From NCBI RefSeq assembly GCF_020511115.1, contig NZ_JAJAVH010000007.1:62001-126000 (forward strand): 64,000 bases of DNA. The letters run 5' to 3'. The position numbers and the translations under genes are program-made. The first letter of the stretch is position 1; every line of letters starts with the position of its first letter. The notes beneath the pieces are model-generated. The model was given only the letters and a program-made list of their open reading frames with translations. It was not told the DNA's origin and searched no databases. This document shows positions 54,367 to 63,399 of this stretch, piece by piece. The stretch is from Luteimonas panaciterrae. Its GTDB lineage: Bacteria > Pseudomonadota > Gammaproteobacteria > Xanthomonadales > Xanthomonadaceae.

Positions 54367-55250
54367 GGCACGTGCCCGCGTTCGGCCAGGCTCAGCAGAT
54401 ACTGGCCGTAGCCGTTCTTGGCAAGAGCGTTACCCAGCACCTCGAGCTGCGCGTTGTCGATCCAGCCGTTGTTCCAGGCGATCTCTTCCGGACAGCACAC
54501 GCGCAATCCCTGCCGTGCCTCGATGGTTTCGATGTAGTTGGATGCTTCCAGCAGCGACTGATGCGTGCCGGTATCCAGCCAGGCGTAGCCGCGGCCGAGC
54601 TGTTCCAGATGCAGGGCATTCTCGTCGAGATAGCAGCGGTTGAGATCGGTGATCTCCAGTTCGCCGCGTGTGGACGGCTTCAAGCCCGCCGCGAAATCGC
54701 TGGCGCGTCCGTCGTAGAAATACAGGCCAGTGACCGCATAGTTCGAGCGCGGCTTCGCCGGCTTCTCTTCCAGACCGACGACCTTGCCGGCGTGATCGAA
54801 TTCGGCGACACCGTAGCGCTCCGGATCCTTGACCCAATAGCCGAACACCGTCGCGCCGTGATCGCGCGCGTCCGCGCGCTTGAGCAGCGCGCTCAGGCCC
54901 GGGCCATGGAAGATGTTGTCGCCAAGCACGAGACAGCTCGGTTTGCCGTCGACGAATTCCCGGCCGATCAGATACGCCTGGGCGAGCCCGTCCGGGCTCG
55001 GCTGCACCGCGTACTCGATGCGCATGCCCCAACGCGATCCGTCTCCGAGCAGGCTCTGGAACAACTGCTGCTCGTGCGGCGTGTTGATGATCAGGACTTC
55101 GCGAATCCCCGCCAGCATCAGCACGCTGAGCGGGTAGTAGATCATCGGCTTGTCGTAAACCGGCAGCAGCTGCTTGCTGATCGACTGGGTGATCGGATAC
55201 AGCCGGGTGCCGGAACCACCCGCCAGAATGATGCCTTTGCGTTCAGTCAT
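54363..55250 (-). CDS. rfbA: Glucose-1-phosphate thymidylyltransferase
   Basis: 295 aa. The nucleotidyltransferase signature is [20 protein letters not shown], with [14 protein letters not shown] and [13 protein letters not shown] following. It makes dTDP-glucose from dTTP and glucose-1-phosphate. A 106-bp gap with two small hairpins separates it from rfbB; it overlaps rfbC. Confidence 0.97.
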   Translation of the reverse strand: MTERKGIILAGGSGTRLYPITQSISKQLLPVYDKPMIYYPLSVLMLAGIREVLIINTPHEQQLFQSLLGDGSRWGMRIEYAVQPSPDGLAQAYLIGREFVDGKPSCLVLGDNIFHGPGLSALLKRADARDHGATVFGYWVKDPERYGVAEFDHAGKVVGLEEKPAKPRSNYAVTGLYFYDGRASDFAAGLKPSTRGELEITDLNRCYLDENALHLEQLGRGYAWLDTGTHQSLLEASNYIETIEARQGLRVCCPEEIAWNNGWIDNAQLEVLGNALAKNGYGQYLLSLAERGHVP

Positions 55251-55267
55251 AGATTGCCTTTAGGGAA

Positions 55268-55339
55268 GTCCGCGCGAAGCGGACAGGCTCTTGCGAAGGA
55301 CCAGGTTTTTGGAAAGCCCGCACTTTGAATGCGCGGGCT
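55268..55339 (-). promoter_or_regulatory. Two hairpins between rfbB and rfbA
   Basis: The first hairpin in the transcript has 7-bp arms AGCCCGC / GCGGGCT (55315-55321, 55333-55339). The second has 6-bp arms GTCCGC / GCGGAC (55268-55273, 55279-55284). On the minus strand both follow a similar CTTCG(T/C)AAGAGCC sequence, so they look like a small repeated unit. Possibly modulates read-through into rfbA. Confidence 0.4.
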
Positions 55340-55356
55340 CTTACGAAGAACTTGTC

Positions 55357-56412
55357 TTACGCCGCGTTGCCGATGCGCTCGAGACGGTAACTGCCATCGA
55401 GCACACGCCGCACCCACGCTTGATTGGTGAGATACCAGTCGACCGTGTCGGCGATCCCCTGCTCGAAAGTATGCGCCGGTGACCAGCCAAGTTCGCTCTT
55501 CAGCTTGGAGGCGTCGATCGCGTAACGCCGATCGTGGCCTGGGCGATCCTTGACATAGGTGATCTGCGAGTTGCGCGGCTTGCCGTCCTCGCGCGGACGG
55601 CGCGTGTCGAGCAGCGCGCAGATCGCGTTCACCACTTCGATGTTCTGGCGTTCGGCGTCGCCGCCGACGTTGTAGGTCTCGCCGACGCGGCCGCGTTCGA
55701 GCACGGCGCGGATCGCCGAGCAGTGATCGCCAACGTACAGCCAGTCGCGCACGTTCTTGCCATCACCGTAGATCGGCAGCGGCTCGCCCGCGATCGCCTT
55801 GGCGATGATCAGCGGAATGAGTTTTTCCGGGAACTGGTACGGACCATAATTGTTCGAGCAATTGGTGGTCAGCGTCGGCAGCCCATAGGTGTGGTGGAAG
55901 GCGCGGACCAGATGGTCGGAAGCCGCCTTCGATGCCGAGTACGGCGAGTTCGGCGCGTAGGCCGTCTGTTCGGTGAACTTGCCGTCCTCGCCGAGCGAGC
56001 CGTACACCTCGTCCGTGGACACGTGCAGGAACCGGAATGCCGAGGCCGCATCACCCTGCAGCGACTTCCAGTAGTCGCGCGAGGCTTCCAGCAGGGCCAG
56101 CGTGCCGACGACATTGGTCTGGATGAAGGCGCCGGGGCCGTCGATCGAACGATCGACGTGGCTTTCGGCGGCGAAATTGATCACCGCGTCCGGACGGCGC
56201 TCGGCCAGCAGCTGGGACACCAGGGCGCGATCGCCGATGTCGCCTTGAACAAAGGTATAGCCCGGACGCCCCTCGATCGATGCGAGGGTGTCGCGATTGC
56301 CGGCATAAGTGAGGGCGTCGAGGTTGATGATCTCGATCCCTTTCGCAACCGCTTCCAGAACGAAGTTACCGCCGATGAATCCGGCTCCGCCGGTGACCAG
56401 CCAGGTTGGCAT
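55357..56412 (-). CDS. rfbB: dTDP-glucose 4,6-dehydratase
   Basis: 351 aa. The Rossmann motif is LVTGGAGFIGGNFVLEAVAK, with HVSTDEVYGSLG and YSASKAASDHLVRAFHHTYG as catalytic regions. It makes dTDP-4-keto-6-deoxyglucose. First gene of the operon, in rmlBACD order as in Xanthomonas. AGGAG lies 9 bp before the ATG. Confidence 0.97.
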   Translation of the reverse strand: MPTWLVTGGAGFIGGNFVLEAVAKGIEIINLDALTYAGNRDTLASIEGRPGYTFVQGDIGDRALVSQLLAERRPDAVINFAAESHVDRSIDGPGAFIQTNVVGTLALLEASRDYWKSLQGDAASAFRFLHVSTDEVYGSLGEDGKFTEQTAYAPNSPYSASKAASDHLVRAFHHTYGLPTLTTNCSNNYGPYQFPEKLIPLIIAKAIAGEPLPIYGDGKNVRDWLYVGDHCSAIRAVLERGRVGETYNVGGDAERQNIEVVNAICALLDTRRPREDGKPRNSQITYVKDRPGHDRRYAIDASKLKSELGWSPAHTFEQGIADTVDWYLTNQAWVRRVLDGSYRLERIGNAA

Positions 56413-56986
56413 GCAGGGGGACTCCTACGAAGTAACGCGAACCCGGCCACGTGGCCGGAAACAAGAATCCTGAACGAAATCAGGGCAAGGCCGCATTGTA
56501 CATGGCGTGATATGCAGCACCGGTGCAGAGCCGACACGCCATCACGGTTGTTTCGGAAATCGTTTCCAAGTTGATGAAGGCACGTCTCGGCACGCAGGCG
56601 TGGCTCGAACACATACGGATTTCGTCCCGTCCGACGTCATACCCAATGTATGGGGAATGCAGGTCTGCATGCCGTGATGCCGGCCATCACGATCGATCGA
56701 GCATGGGGGTTTCGATGGAATTCAAATCGTGGTGCGCACGAGTTCTCCGGCTGCTTGAACTCTGGAACCGGTTTCACCGTCGCCGCCATTCGGACCCCGC
56801 GCCTGATGCAAGCACGTTCGCCGAATTTGACAGTCGACATAGCTTATTTTGTCGACCGCTAGACAAAATTTAGTCGCTTGTCAAGTAGTCGGTTGGCGCG
56901 CATGATGCTCGGTATTCCCCCGATCGCGCCAGCGATATCAGCCCTGTTCCGGCTGGAGTCCGGACACCCAAGAAGCAAGGTTTCGG
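56413..56986. other. Intergenic region between rfbB and TetR genes
   Basis: 574 bp between divergent genes. A perfect 16-bp palindrome CCGGCCACGTGGCCGG lies at 56443-56458, in the rfbB leader, and a GTGATG/CATCAC hairpin at 56674-56690. A TTGACA hexamer (56827-56832) and a TetR-type inverted repeat (56846-56869) lie at the right end, which is locally AT-rich. Short open frames are present but have no signal, ribosome site or family match, so I call no gene. Confidence 0.6.
56846..56869. promoter_or_regulatory. Candidate TetR operator with -35-like TTGACA upstream
   Basis: ATTTTGTC, 8 bases, GACAAAAT, a perfect 24-bp interrupted palindrome, beginning 14 bp after a consensus TTGACA at 56827-56832. 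A repressor bound here would cover the -10 region. It lies 118 bp before the ATG of the TetR gene, so autoregulation is likely. Confidence 0.6.
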
Positions 56987-57631
56987 ATGACGCAGCCAGC
57001 AGTAGTGATCGACAACCCGATGCAAACCAACAGAGGCGTGAGACAACCGCCCGCGGACAAATTCCACGCACGGCGCGCCGAATTGGCGGAAGCAGCGTTG
57101 GAAACCCTCGGCGAACTCGGCTACGCGCGTACCAGTCTGCGTGAGATCGCACAAAAATCGGAATTCACGCACGGCGTTCTTCACTATTACTTCACGGACA
57201 AGCTGGATCTGATCACCTGCAGCATTCGCCACTACAAGGCGAAATGCGTCACCCGCTACGATGCGGTGATCGCTTCGGCGCAGACGCGTGAAGAATTGCA
57301 GGAAGGATTCATCGACAGGCTCTCGGAGACGATCCGCGAAGAGCCGCGCATGCATTGCCTGTGGTACGACCTGCGCTCGCAGGCGCTGTTCGAAGACGGA
57401 TTCCGTGGCGATGTCGCGGAGATCGACCACAAGCTCGAGGACATGGTCTGGCGCATCATGAGCCGATACGCCGAACTCGGCGGCCGCGAACTCATGATTT
57501 CGTCGAGCGCGCTCTACGCGTTGTTCGATGGGCTCTTCCAGCAATATCTGCTGCGGCACGTGTCGAACGATCCCGATGCGGTGCCCGAGCTGCTGCAGGA
57601 AGTCCGGCGCTTGATGCCGATGGTCGGCTGA
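56987..57631 (+). CDS. TetR-family regulator (BetI-like)
   Basis: 214 aa. The helix-turn-helix is TSLREIAQKSEFTHGVLHYY followed by FTDKLDL. The C-terminal domain is helical, with QALFEDGFRGDVAEIDHKLE. The start at 56987 has AAGG 6 bp upstream. It probably represses itself and the downstream MFS gene through the palindrome at 56846. Ligand unknown. Confidence 0.88.
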   Translation: MTQPAVVIDNPMQTNRGVRQPPADKFHARRAELAEAALETLGELGYARTSLREIAQKSEFTHGVLHYYFTDKLDLITCSIRHYKAKCVTRYDAVIASAQTREELQEGFIDRLSETIREEPRMHCLWYDLRSQALFEDGFRGDVAEIDHKLEDMVWRIMSRYAELGGRELMISSSALYALFDGLFQQYLLRHVSNDPDAVPELLQEVRRLMPMVG

Positions 57632-57823
57632 CCGGGAAGACATCTCCCCTCCCGGCAACCACCACGGGCACGGATATCGCCTGTCTGGGGGCGACGCCCC
57701 GCTTCGGCAACACGATCTCACGGTGGCATCGTTCGAACGGGAATACACCATCCCGTCCTCACGGCATCGCCTTGACGCGCGGCCCGCGTACATTGCGCGT
57801 GTCCATTCGCCGCCGTTGCTTCC
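57632..57823. other. Spacer between TetR and MFS genes with two hairpins
   Basis: 192 bp. A CCGGGA / TCCCGG stem (57632-57655) directly after the TetR stop and a GGGGC / GCCCC stem (57688-57700) may terminate the regulator message. A start for the MFS gene could be near 57770, where TTGACG occurs, but no matching -10 is seen. Confidence 0.4.
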
Positions 57824-59161
57824 ATGAAACCGAATCCACCGGTGCCGGGCACCACGCCCATCGATATCGCCGCGCTCATCGACAACAGCAAGATCGGCGC
57901 GTTCCAGATCGGTTTGTTCGCGCTGTGCGGCTTGTGCCTGATCATCGACGGATTCGACGTGCAGGCGATGGGCTATGCCGCGCCGGCGATCCTCCAGGAC
58001 TGGAAGATCGACAAGGCCAGCCTCGGCCCGGTCTTCGGCGCAGGGCTGTTCGGCATGCTGATCGGCTCATTGGTGTTCAGCCCCGTCGCCGATCGGATCG
58101 GGCGTCGCCCCGTGCTGATCGGAGCCACGGTGTTCTTCGGTGTGTGCATGCTCGCCACGGCGCACGTCGGAACGATCGACGGCCTGCTGGCACTGCGCTT
58201 CATCACGGGCATCGGGCTCGGCTGCATCATGCCCAACGCCATGGCGCTGGCGGGGGAGTTCAGCCCGTCGCGAAACAAGGCTTCGACGATGATGATCGTC
58301 TCCTGCGGATTCACGCTGGGCGCGATCGTAGGCGGGCTCGTGTCGGCGATGCTGATTCCGACATTCGGATGGCGCGCGGTGTTCCACGCGGGCGGCATCG
58401 CGCCGCTGGTCATCGCGGCCTTCATGATTTTCTATCTGCCCGAATCCTTGCAGTTCCTGGCGCTGCGCGGCGGGCGCGAGGAACGCATCACCGCGAGCCT
58501 GAAGCGCATCGTTCCTGATCTTCGGTTCGACGGCGATGTTCGATACGCGATGCACGAACAGGTTTCCAAGGGAATCCCGATCGCGCACCTGTTCCAGGAC
58601 GGCCGCGCGATCGGGACGCTGCTGCTGTGGGCGATCAACTTCATGAACCTGATCAACCTGTATTTCCTTTCGAACTGGCTGCCGACATTGATCAACGATG
58701 CCGGACACGCGACCACCTATGCGGTGCTCGCGGGAACCACGCTGCAGGTAGGCGGCGCGATCGGCACGCTGGCGCTCGGCTGGATCATTGATCGCAAGGG
58801 TTTCGTCCCGGTACTGGTGGTCTCGTTCCTGCTGGCGACGTTCGCGATCGCGGCGATCGGACAGCTCGCCGCAACATTGATCCCGGTATTCGTCGTGATC
58901 TTCATCGCCGGCTTCTGCATCGTCGGCGGACAACCCGCGGTCAACGCGCTGGCAGCGAGCTACTACCCGACCTCGTTGCGTTCCACGGGCATCGGCTGGA
59001 GCCTTGGCGTCGGCCGCGTCGGCTCGATCATCGGCCCCGTGCTCGGCGGCGCGCTGATCGGCATGCACTGGTCTTCCGCCTCGCTGTTTCTCGCTGCCGC
59101 GGTACCCGCCGCGATCTCCGCCTTGCTCATGCTGGGCATGCGCTCGGCAACGGCGCGGTGA
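57824..59161 (+). CDS. MFS transporter, AAHS (aromatic acid:H+ symporter) type
   Basis: 445 aa with 12 hydrophobic segments. The N-terminal motif LCLIIDGFDVQAMGYAAPAI, with the DGFD pattern, and the loop DRIGRRPVLIGATVFFGVCM are characteristic of AAHS transporters such as BenK and PcaK. It should import a hydroxylated aromatic acid, but no matching catabolic genes lie in the window. The upstream TetR gene is the likely regulator. Confidence 0.88.
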   Translation: MKPNPPVPGTTPIDIAALIDNSKIGAFQIGLFALCGLCLIIDGFDVQAMGYAAPAILQDWKIDKASLGPVFGAGLFGMLIGSLVFSPVADRIGRRPVLIGATVFFGVCMLATAHVGTIDGLLALRFITGIGLGCIMPNAMALAGEFSPSRNKASTMMIVSCGFTLGAIVGGLVSAMLIPTFGWRAVFHAGGIAPLVIAAFMIFYLPESLQFLALRGGREERITASLKRIVPDLRFDGDVRYAMHEQVSKGIPIAHLFQDGRAIGTLLLWAINFMNLINLYFLSNWLPTLINDAGHATTYAVLAGTTLQVGGAIGTLALGWIIDRKGFVPVLVVSFLLATFAIAAIGQLAATLIPVFVVIFIAGFCIVGGQPAVNALAASYYPTSLRSTGIGWSLGVGRVGSIIGPVLGGALIGMHWSSASLFLAAAVPAAISALLMLGMRSATAR

Positions 59162-59191
59162 GGCGGCCTTCGGTGTCGATTCGGCGTCGGA

Positions 59192-60457
59192 TCAATGCGC
59201 GGGCGAACGTCGCGCCGCAATCGCAAGCACGCACATGACCAGGCCCAGGCCCGCCGCCGCCCAGAACGGCAGAACCGGCCACCAGTCGAACAAGGCGCCT
59301 GCCAGCGCCGTCGCGATCGAAAATCCTACCGTGTGCGCCACCGACAGCGCGCCGGCCACACGCGATTGCCCCGCTTTCCCTGCCGACAACGAAGCCAGTG
59401 CCGTGTAGGTCGGCACGAGCAAGGCACTGGCGATGCCAAGTGCAGCGAATCCAAGCCAGATGCCGCTCATGTTCGATGCCGATGCGAACGAGATGCCGGA
59501 AAGCGCCAGAACACCGGCGCCGATCCACAACATGCCACGTCCAGGACGACAACGCGGCACGATCCACAACTGCAGCACGATCACGATCGCCGCCGTCGCG
59601 GTGAGCATCCAACCCACCGACGCGGATGCCGCTGTCGACGACAAGCCGAAATGCACGCCGAGCCACGGCCCCACCGCGTACTGGATCTGTCCGAGCGCGG
59701 CCTGCATCGCGAAGGCCAATGACAGCCACAGCCCGATCGAACGCCAGGGGACTTTCGCCTTCGCGATCGCTGCAGCATGCGTCTTCGTGGTTCTGGCCAA
59801 CGGCAATGCAAGCAATGCGGGACATGCCGCCAGACTCAACAACCACAACGGTCCGTCCTGGCTAAGCCAGAGACTGGCGGCCGCCAGCGCAGGCCCGAGC
59901 AATCGCCCTAACGTGAGCCCGGCCGACAATCGCGACAGCACACCTAGACGCTGCCCAGGCGTGGAAAGATCGGCAAGCCAGGCCTGACAGGTCGGCACCA
60001 GCCCAGACACCGTCAGCCCATACAGCACGCGCCCGGCCAGCAGCATCGCGTCGTGCCCTGCCCAATGCGGTCCACGACCGAGCTGCCATAGCAGCAATGC
60101 ATGACTGAGCGCGAATCCGAGCAGGCCCACGATCACCATCGCGCGCCGCCCGATGCGATCGGAGCATCGACTCCATGCTGGCGCACCGATCAGGAACAAC
60201 GCCGATCCGATCGCGAATGCGGTGGCAACACGCGCCGGCGACAAGCCGGTGCGTTCGAGCAGCACGGGCACGAACGTCAACAGCGTCGTCTGCCCCAAGC
60301 CCATCACCAGCACCGACGCGGCGAGCACGATCACCGTGCGTCGATCGACGCTCTCGTACTGATGCTGATCGCGTGCGGATGCCGCCTGCGGCGCGATGGA
60401 CGCATCGGTAATCGTGATTTCCGCTGCGTCCGTTCGACTCGCGTCGCGCACTTTCAC
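59192..60457 (-). CDS. MFS transporter, probable siderophore exporter
   Basis: 421 aa with 12 hydrophobic segments and a polar N-terminal tail of about 40 residues. GLGQTTLLTFVPVLLERTGL and RCSDRIGRRAMVIVGLLGFA are MFS signatures. It diverges from the NIS siderophore synthetase genes across a Fur box and has a good promoter overlapping that box. MFS pumps next to IucA/IucC genes usually export the finished siderophore. No other function is suggested by the sequence. Confidence 0.8.
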   Translation of the reverse strand: MKVRDASRTDAAEITITDASIAPQAASARDQHQYESVDRRTVIVLAASVLVMGLGQTTLLTFVPVLLERTGLSPARVATAFAIGSALFLIGAPAWSRCSDRIGRRAMVIVGLLGFALSHALLLWQLGRGPHWAGHDAMLLAGRVLYGLTVSGLVPTCQAWLADLSTPGQRLGVLSRLSAGLTLGRLLGPALAAASLWLSQDGPLWLLSLAACPALLALPLARTTKTHAAAIAKAKVPWRSIGLWLSLAFAMQAALGQIQYAVGPWLGVHFGLSSTAASASVGWMLTATAAIVIVLQLWIVPRCRPGRGMLWIGAGVLALSGISFASASNMSGIWLGFAALGIASALLVPTYTALASLSAGKAGQSRVAGALSVAHTVGFSIATALAGALFDWWPVLPFWAAAGLGLVMCVLAIAARRSPAH

Positions 60458-60488
60458 CTGCCGTATACAAAGCTTTCTGACATCCGAA

Positions 60489-60517
60489 ATTTTAAGCGAA
60501 AGTCTTTATTTTGCAAA
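60489..60517 (-). promoter_or_regulatory. Promoter of siderophore exporter gene
   Basis: On the minus strand, TTTGCA (60512-60517) and TAAAAT (60489-60494) are separated by exactly 17 bp, about 30 bp before the ATG at 60457. The -35 hexamer overlaps the Fur box, so Fur would block it. Confidence 0.65.
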
Positions 60518-60531
60518 CGAGAATCGTTATC
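60513..60531. promoter_or_regulatory. Fur box between divergent siderophore genes
   Basis: GCAAACGAGAATCGTTATC matches the 19-bp Fur consensus at 14 positions. It sits between the divergent MFS exporter and IucA/IucC genes, in a locally AT-rich stretch, so iron-bound Fur should repress both. Confidence 0.75.
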
Positions 60532-60631
60532 TTTTGACGCCTTTCCGGGACAACTGTCCCTACTCCAAGCACGCTCCCCCGACGTGGACACTCTCTCGAT
60601 ACGCCGCGAATTCGCTTCGCTCAGCGCTTTC

Positions 60632-62374
60632 ATGAATTCGATTTGCCGCGAATGGCCGGCCGCCACTTGGCTCGCGCGCGACGAACATGCCCTGGCACAG
60701 CCTGACGGTGCATTGCGCCTGCCGCTCACCCGCCCTGCCGGTGCGTTGCTGATACCTGTCGTGCATCGTTCGCCGGCGGGACGTCACCGTTTCGCCGGTT
60801 CGATCCATCTCGTGCTCGCGAATGGCGCGGAGAGTGAAATCGATTTCGCGCAAGCCGTCGCTTTCCTCGCCGCTGAGCCTTCGCTCGCGCCCGGTGCCAG
60901 CGATCGCACGCGACGCTTGTTCCTGCGTCGCGTGCTCGACAGCGCGGCGAACGTACTCGATGCGGAGTCCGAGCGTTCCGACGAGCTGTCGAAACTGGCC
61001 TGGCCGGAAGCGGACTATCTCGCCGCCGAGCAGGGACTGGTCTACGGCCATGCAGTGCATCCCACGCCGAAGAGCCGCGACGAATTCACACGCGAGGATC
61101 TCGCCCGCTACAGCCCTGAATTCGGCGGCCGCACGCCACTGAGCTGGTTCGCTCTGCGCGAGAAAGCCTTGTGGCGCACCGATGTCGGCGCTGGACATGC
61201 CGCTGGTTCGGCCTTGGATCAACTCTCCGCGTTGATCGAAGCCGATCCGGCACTTGTGGCGATGGCGGCGAAATATCCGCGCGCCGAAGGCTGGCAGTTG
61301 CTGCCAGTGCATCCGTGGCAGGCGCGCCTGCTGCGCCAGAGCGCGGCTTACCTGCACTGGCGCGAACGCGATTGCCTCGTGGATCTCGGCGAAGCCGGCG
61401 CCGACTGGTTCCCGACCTCCTCGCTGCGCACCCTGTACGCGCCACAGGCATCGGTGATGCTGAAATTCTCGCTGTCCGTGCGGCTCACCAATTCCAAACG
61501 CGTGCTGCAGCCGGGCGAAGTCGCGCGCGGCCGATTAATCCACGGCGCGTTCGCCAGCCACATGGGACAGGCCTTGCGTGAGGAATGCCCGACGATCGGC
61601 ATCCTCCACGAGACCGCCGCGCTCGCGCTCGCCGCGCCGGATGGAAGCCCACTGTCCGAAAGCTTCGTGATCTTCCGCGACAATCCGTTCCGCACCGGCG
61701 CCACCGCTTACACGATGGCGACGTTCTGCCAGGACGGCGTCGCTGGCCTGCCCTCGATGGCCGCGCGTCTGGTCCAGCGACTCGCCAGTGATGCCGGCCG
61801 CTCCGTGCCCGAACTCGCATCGGAATGGTTCGAACGTTTCCTCGATGTCGCGCTGAAGCCGTTCCTGATCGCGCAAGCCGACTACGGCTTCCTGTTCAGC
61901 GCGCATGCGCAGAACACCGTGCTCGAACTCGAAGCGGGTTGGCCGACGCGGATGTGGTTCCGTGACTGTCAGGGCACTACTTTCCACGCCGACACCATCG
62001 CTGCGTTGACCACGGAGGTTCCCGGCATCGAAGCGGCAAGCGAATTGAGCTTCGACGAAGCCGCCACCAACCGCTTGTTCGGCTATTACCTGATCGTCAA
62101 CAACGTGCTCAATCTGGTGTCCACGCTCGCCGCCGACGGCGTCACGACCGAAGCGGCACTGCTCTCGCGCATGCGCGAGTTCCTGCGCACGTTACGCGCG
62201 CGACGCTCCTTCAAATATCCCCATTTCATCGATTACCTGCTGACCTCCCCCGAGCTGATGAGCAAAGGCAATTTCATGATCTGTTTCGCCGACTTGAACG
62301 AAACCACGCAGCCGGAGGGATCGTTCCGTTCCTACGTGCCCTTGCCCAACCCGCTCGCGGAGGCACAGGCATGA
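60632..62374 (+). CDS. IucA/IucC-family NIS siderophore synthetase (first)
   Basis: 580 aa. NIS-synthetase motifs are all present: GHAVHPTPKSRDEF, LLPVHPWQ, FPTSSLRTLY, KFSLSVRLTNSKRVL and FSAHAQNTVLELE. It should join citrate (or a citryl intermediate) to an amine or hydroxamate with ATP. ATG 60632 gives a length close to that of IucA and RhbC; a GTG at 60584 would add 16 residues. Neither has a clear ribosome site. The stop overlaps the next ATG (ATGA). Confidence 0.9.
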   Translation: MNSICREWPAATWLARDEHALAQPDGALRLPLTRPAGALLIPVVHRSPAGRHRFAGSIHLVLANGAESEIDFAQAVAFLAAEPSLAPGASDRTRRLFLRRVLDSAANVLDAESERSDELSKLAWPEADYLAAEQGLVYGHAVHPTPKSRDEFTREDLARYSPEFGGRTPLSWFALREKALWRTDVGAGHAAGSALDQLSALIEADPALVAMAAKYPRAEGWQLLPVHPWQARLLRQSAAYLHWRERDCLVDLGEAGADWFPTSSLRTLYAPQASVMLKFSLSVRLTNSKRVLQPGEVARGRLIHGAFASHMGQALREECPTIGILHETAALALAAPDGSPLSESFVIFRDNPFRTGATAYTMATFCQDGVAGLPSMAARLVQRLASDAGRSVPELASEWFERFLDVALKPFLIAQADYGFLFSAHAQNTVLELEAGWPTRMWFRDCQGTTFHADTIAALTTEVPGIEAASELSFDEAATNRLFGYYLIVNNVLNLVSTLAADGVTTEAALLSRMREFLRTLRARRSFKYPHFIDYLLTSPELMSKGNFMICFADLNETTQPEGSFRSYVPLPNPLAEAQA

Positions 62375-63399
62375 GCCACTATCGTCTGCCGCTTGGCGAT
62401 GGCCGCGTCGCCCATGCCACGCGTAGTGGCGCAGGCTATGCCCTGATCGTCGGGGGCAAGCCGCAGGCGTTGCTGACGACGGTGGCATCGGATTCACAAC
62501 AGGTCACCTTGCGCGGTCCTGTACCCGGTGCCGATGCACTCGCCCTGATTCCTGTCCTCGCCGAACTGTTCTGCCGGCAGCCGGAGCTGCGAACGGTGGC
62601 ATTGGAACTCGACTGCGACCACACCTATGCCGCGGCTGCCACCCGCGCGGGCGTGGTCACCCAAGCGAGCGCAATCGACTCCCGCTGGCACCTGCAGGTC
62701 GAACGCGGAAGCTTCTGGCAACACCCCGCGCTGTGGCTCACCGCTCCAAATTCCGCCGGCATGGCGCTGCGCTACACGATGACCGGCGAGAAACGTCATC
62801 CGCTGCGTGCGCCGCAGGCACGCGGCACGGTCTATCGCCGTTATCTTCCGGAGCTGGACATGACGTTGAGCTTCCGCGTCGCCGATCTCAAGCGCGATCT
62901 GGACACGTTCCATGCCTGGATGAATCAGGATCGCGTGCATCGCTTCTGGGAACTGGCGGGCGATCGCGAATCGCATGCACGTTATCTGCAAGGCCAACTC
63001 GATGATCCCAAGGGACTGCCGCTGATCGCGGAATTCGACGACGAGCCCTTCGCCTATCTGGAAACCTACTGGGCCAAGGAAGACCGGCTCGCGCCGTTCT
63101 ACGACGTACATGACTTCGATCGCGGCTGTCACGTCCTGGTCGGCAACAGCCGCCATCGCGGCCCCGCCAAGGTCACCGCGTGGATGCGGGCGATGTGTCA
63201 TTACCTCTTCCTCGACGATCCGCGCACGCAGCGCATCGTCGGCGAACCGCGCGTGGACAACGCGCGCTTCATCGACTATCTGCAGGCGCAGGGTTTCGCC
63301 AAGCTCAAGGAATTTAACTTCCCGCACAAGCGCGCGGCGATGGTGGTATTGGAGCGCGAGGCGTTCTTCGACCAGTACGGCCCCTGGGGTGAGGCATGA
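62371..63399 (+). CDS. GNAT acyltransferase of siderophore cluster (IucB/RhbD-like)
   Basis: 342 aa. The C-terminal half is an acetyltransferase domain starting near residue 160 (MTLSFRVADLKRDLDTFHAW), with MNQDRVHRFWELAGDR and the acyl-CoA region RHRGPAKVTAWMRAM. The N-terminal 150 residues form an additional domain as in IucB/RhbD. It acylates N-hydroxylated diamines to make the hydroxamate groups. Overlaps both neighbours by 4 bp, so the three genes form a coupled operon. Confidence 0.88.
   Translation: MSHYRLPLGDGRVAHATRSGAGYALIVGGKPQALLTTVASDSQQVTLRGPVPGADALALIPVLAELFCRQPELRTVALELDCDHTYAAAATRAGVVTQASAIDSRWHLQVERGSFWQHPALWLTAPNSAGMALRYTMTGEKRHPLRAPQARGTVYRRYLPELDMTLSFRVADLKRDLDTFHAWMNQDRVHRFWELAGDRESHARYLQGQLDDPKGLPLIAEFDDEPFAYLETYWAKEDRLAPFYDVHDFDRGCHVLVGNSRHRGPAKVTAWMRAMCHYLFLDDPRTQRIVGEPRVDNARFIDYLQAQGFAKLKEFNFPHKRAAMVVLEREAFFDQYGPWGEA

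Noticed and set aside
56523-56873. Open frame of 116 codons in the rfbB-TetR intergenic region
   Set aside because: Overlaps the TTGACA and operator palindrome, no ribosome site, no hydrophobic or domain pattern; treated as chance.
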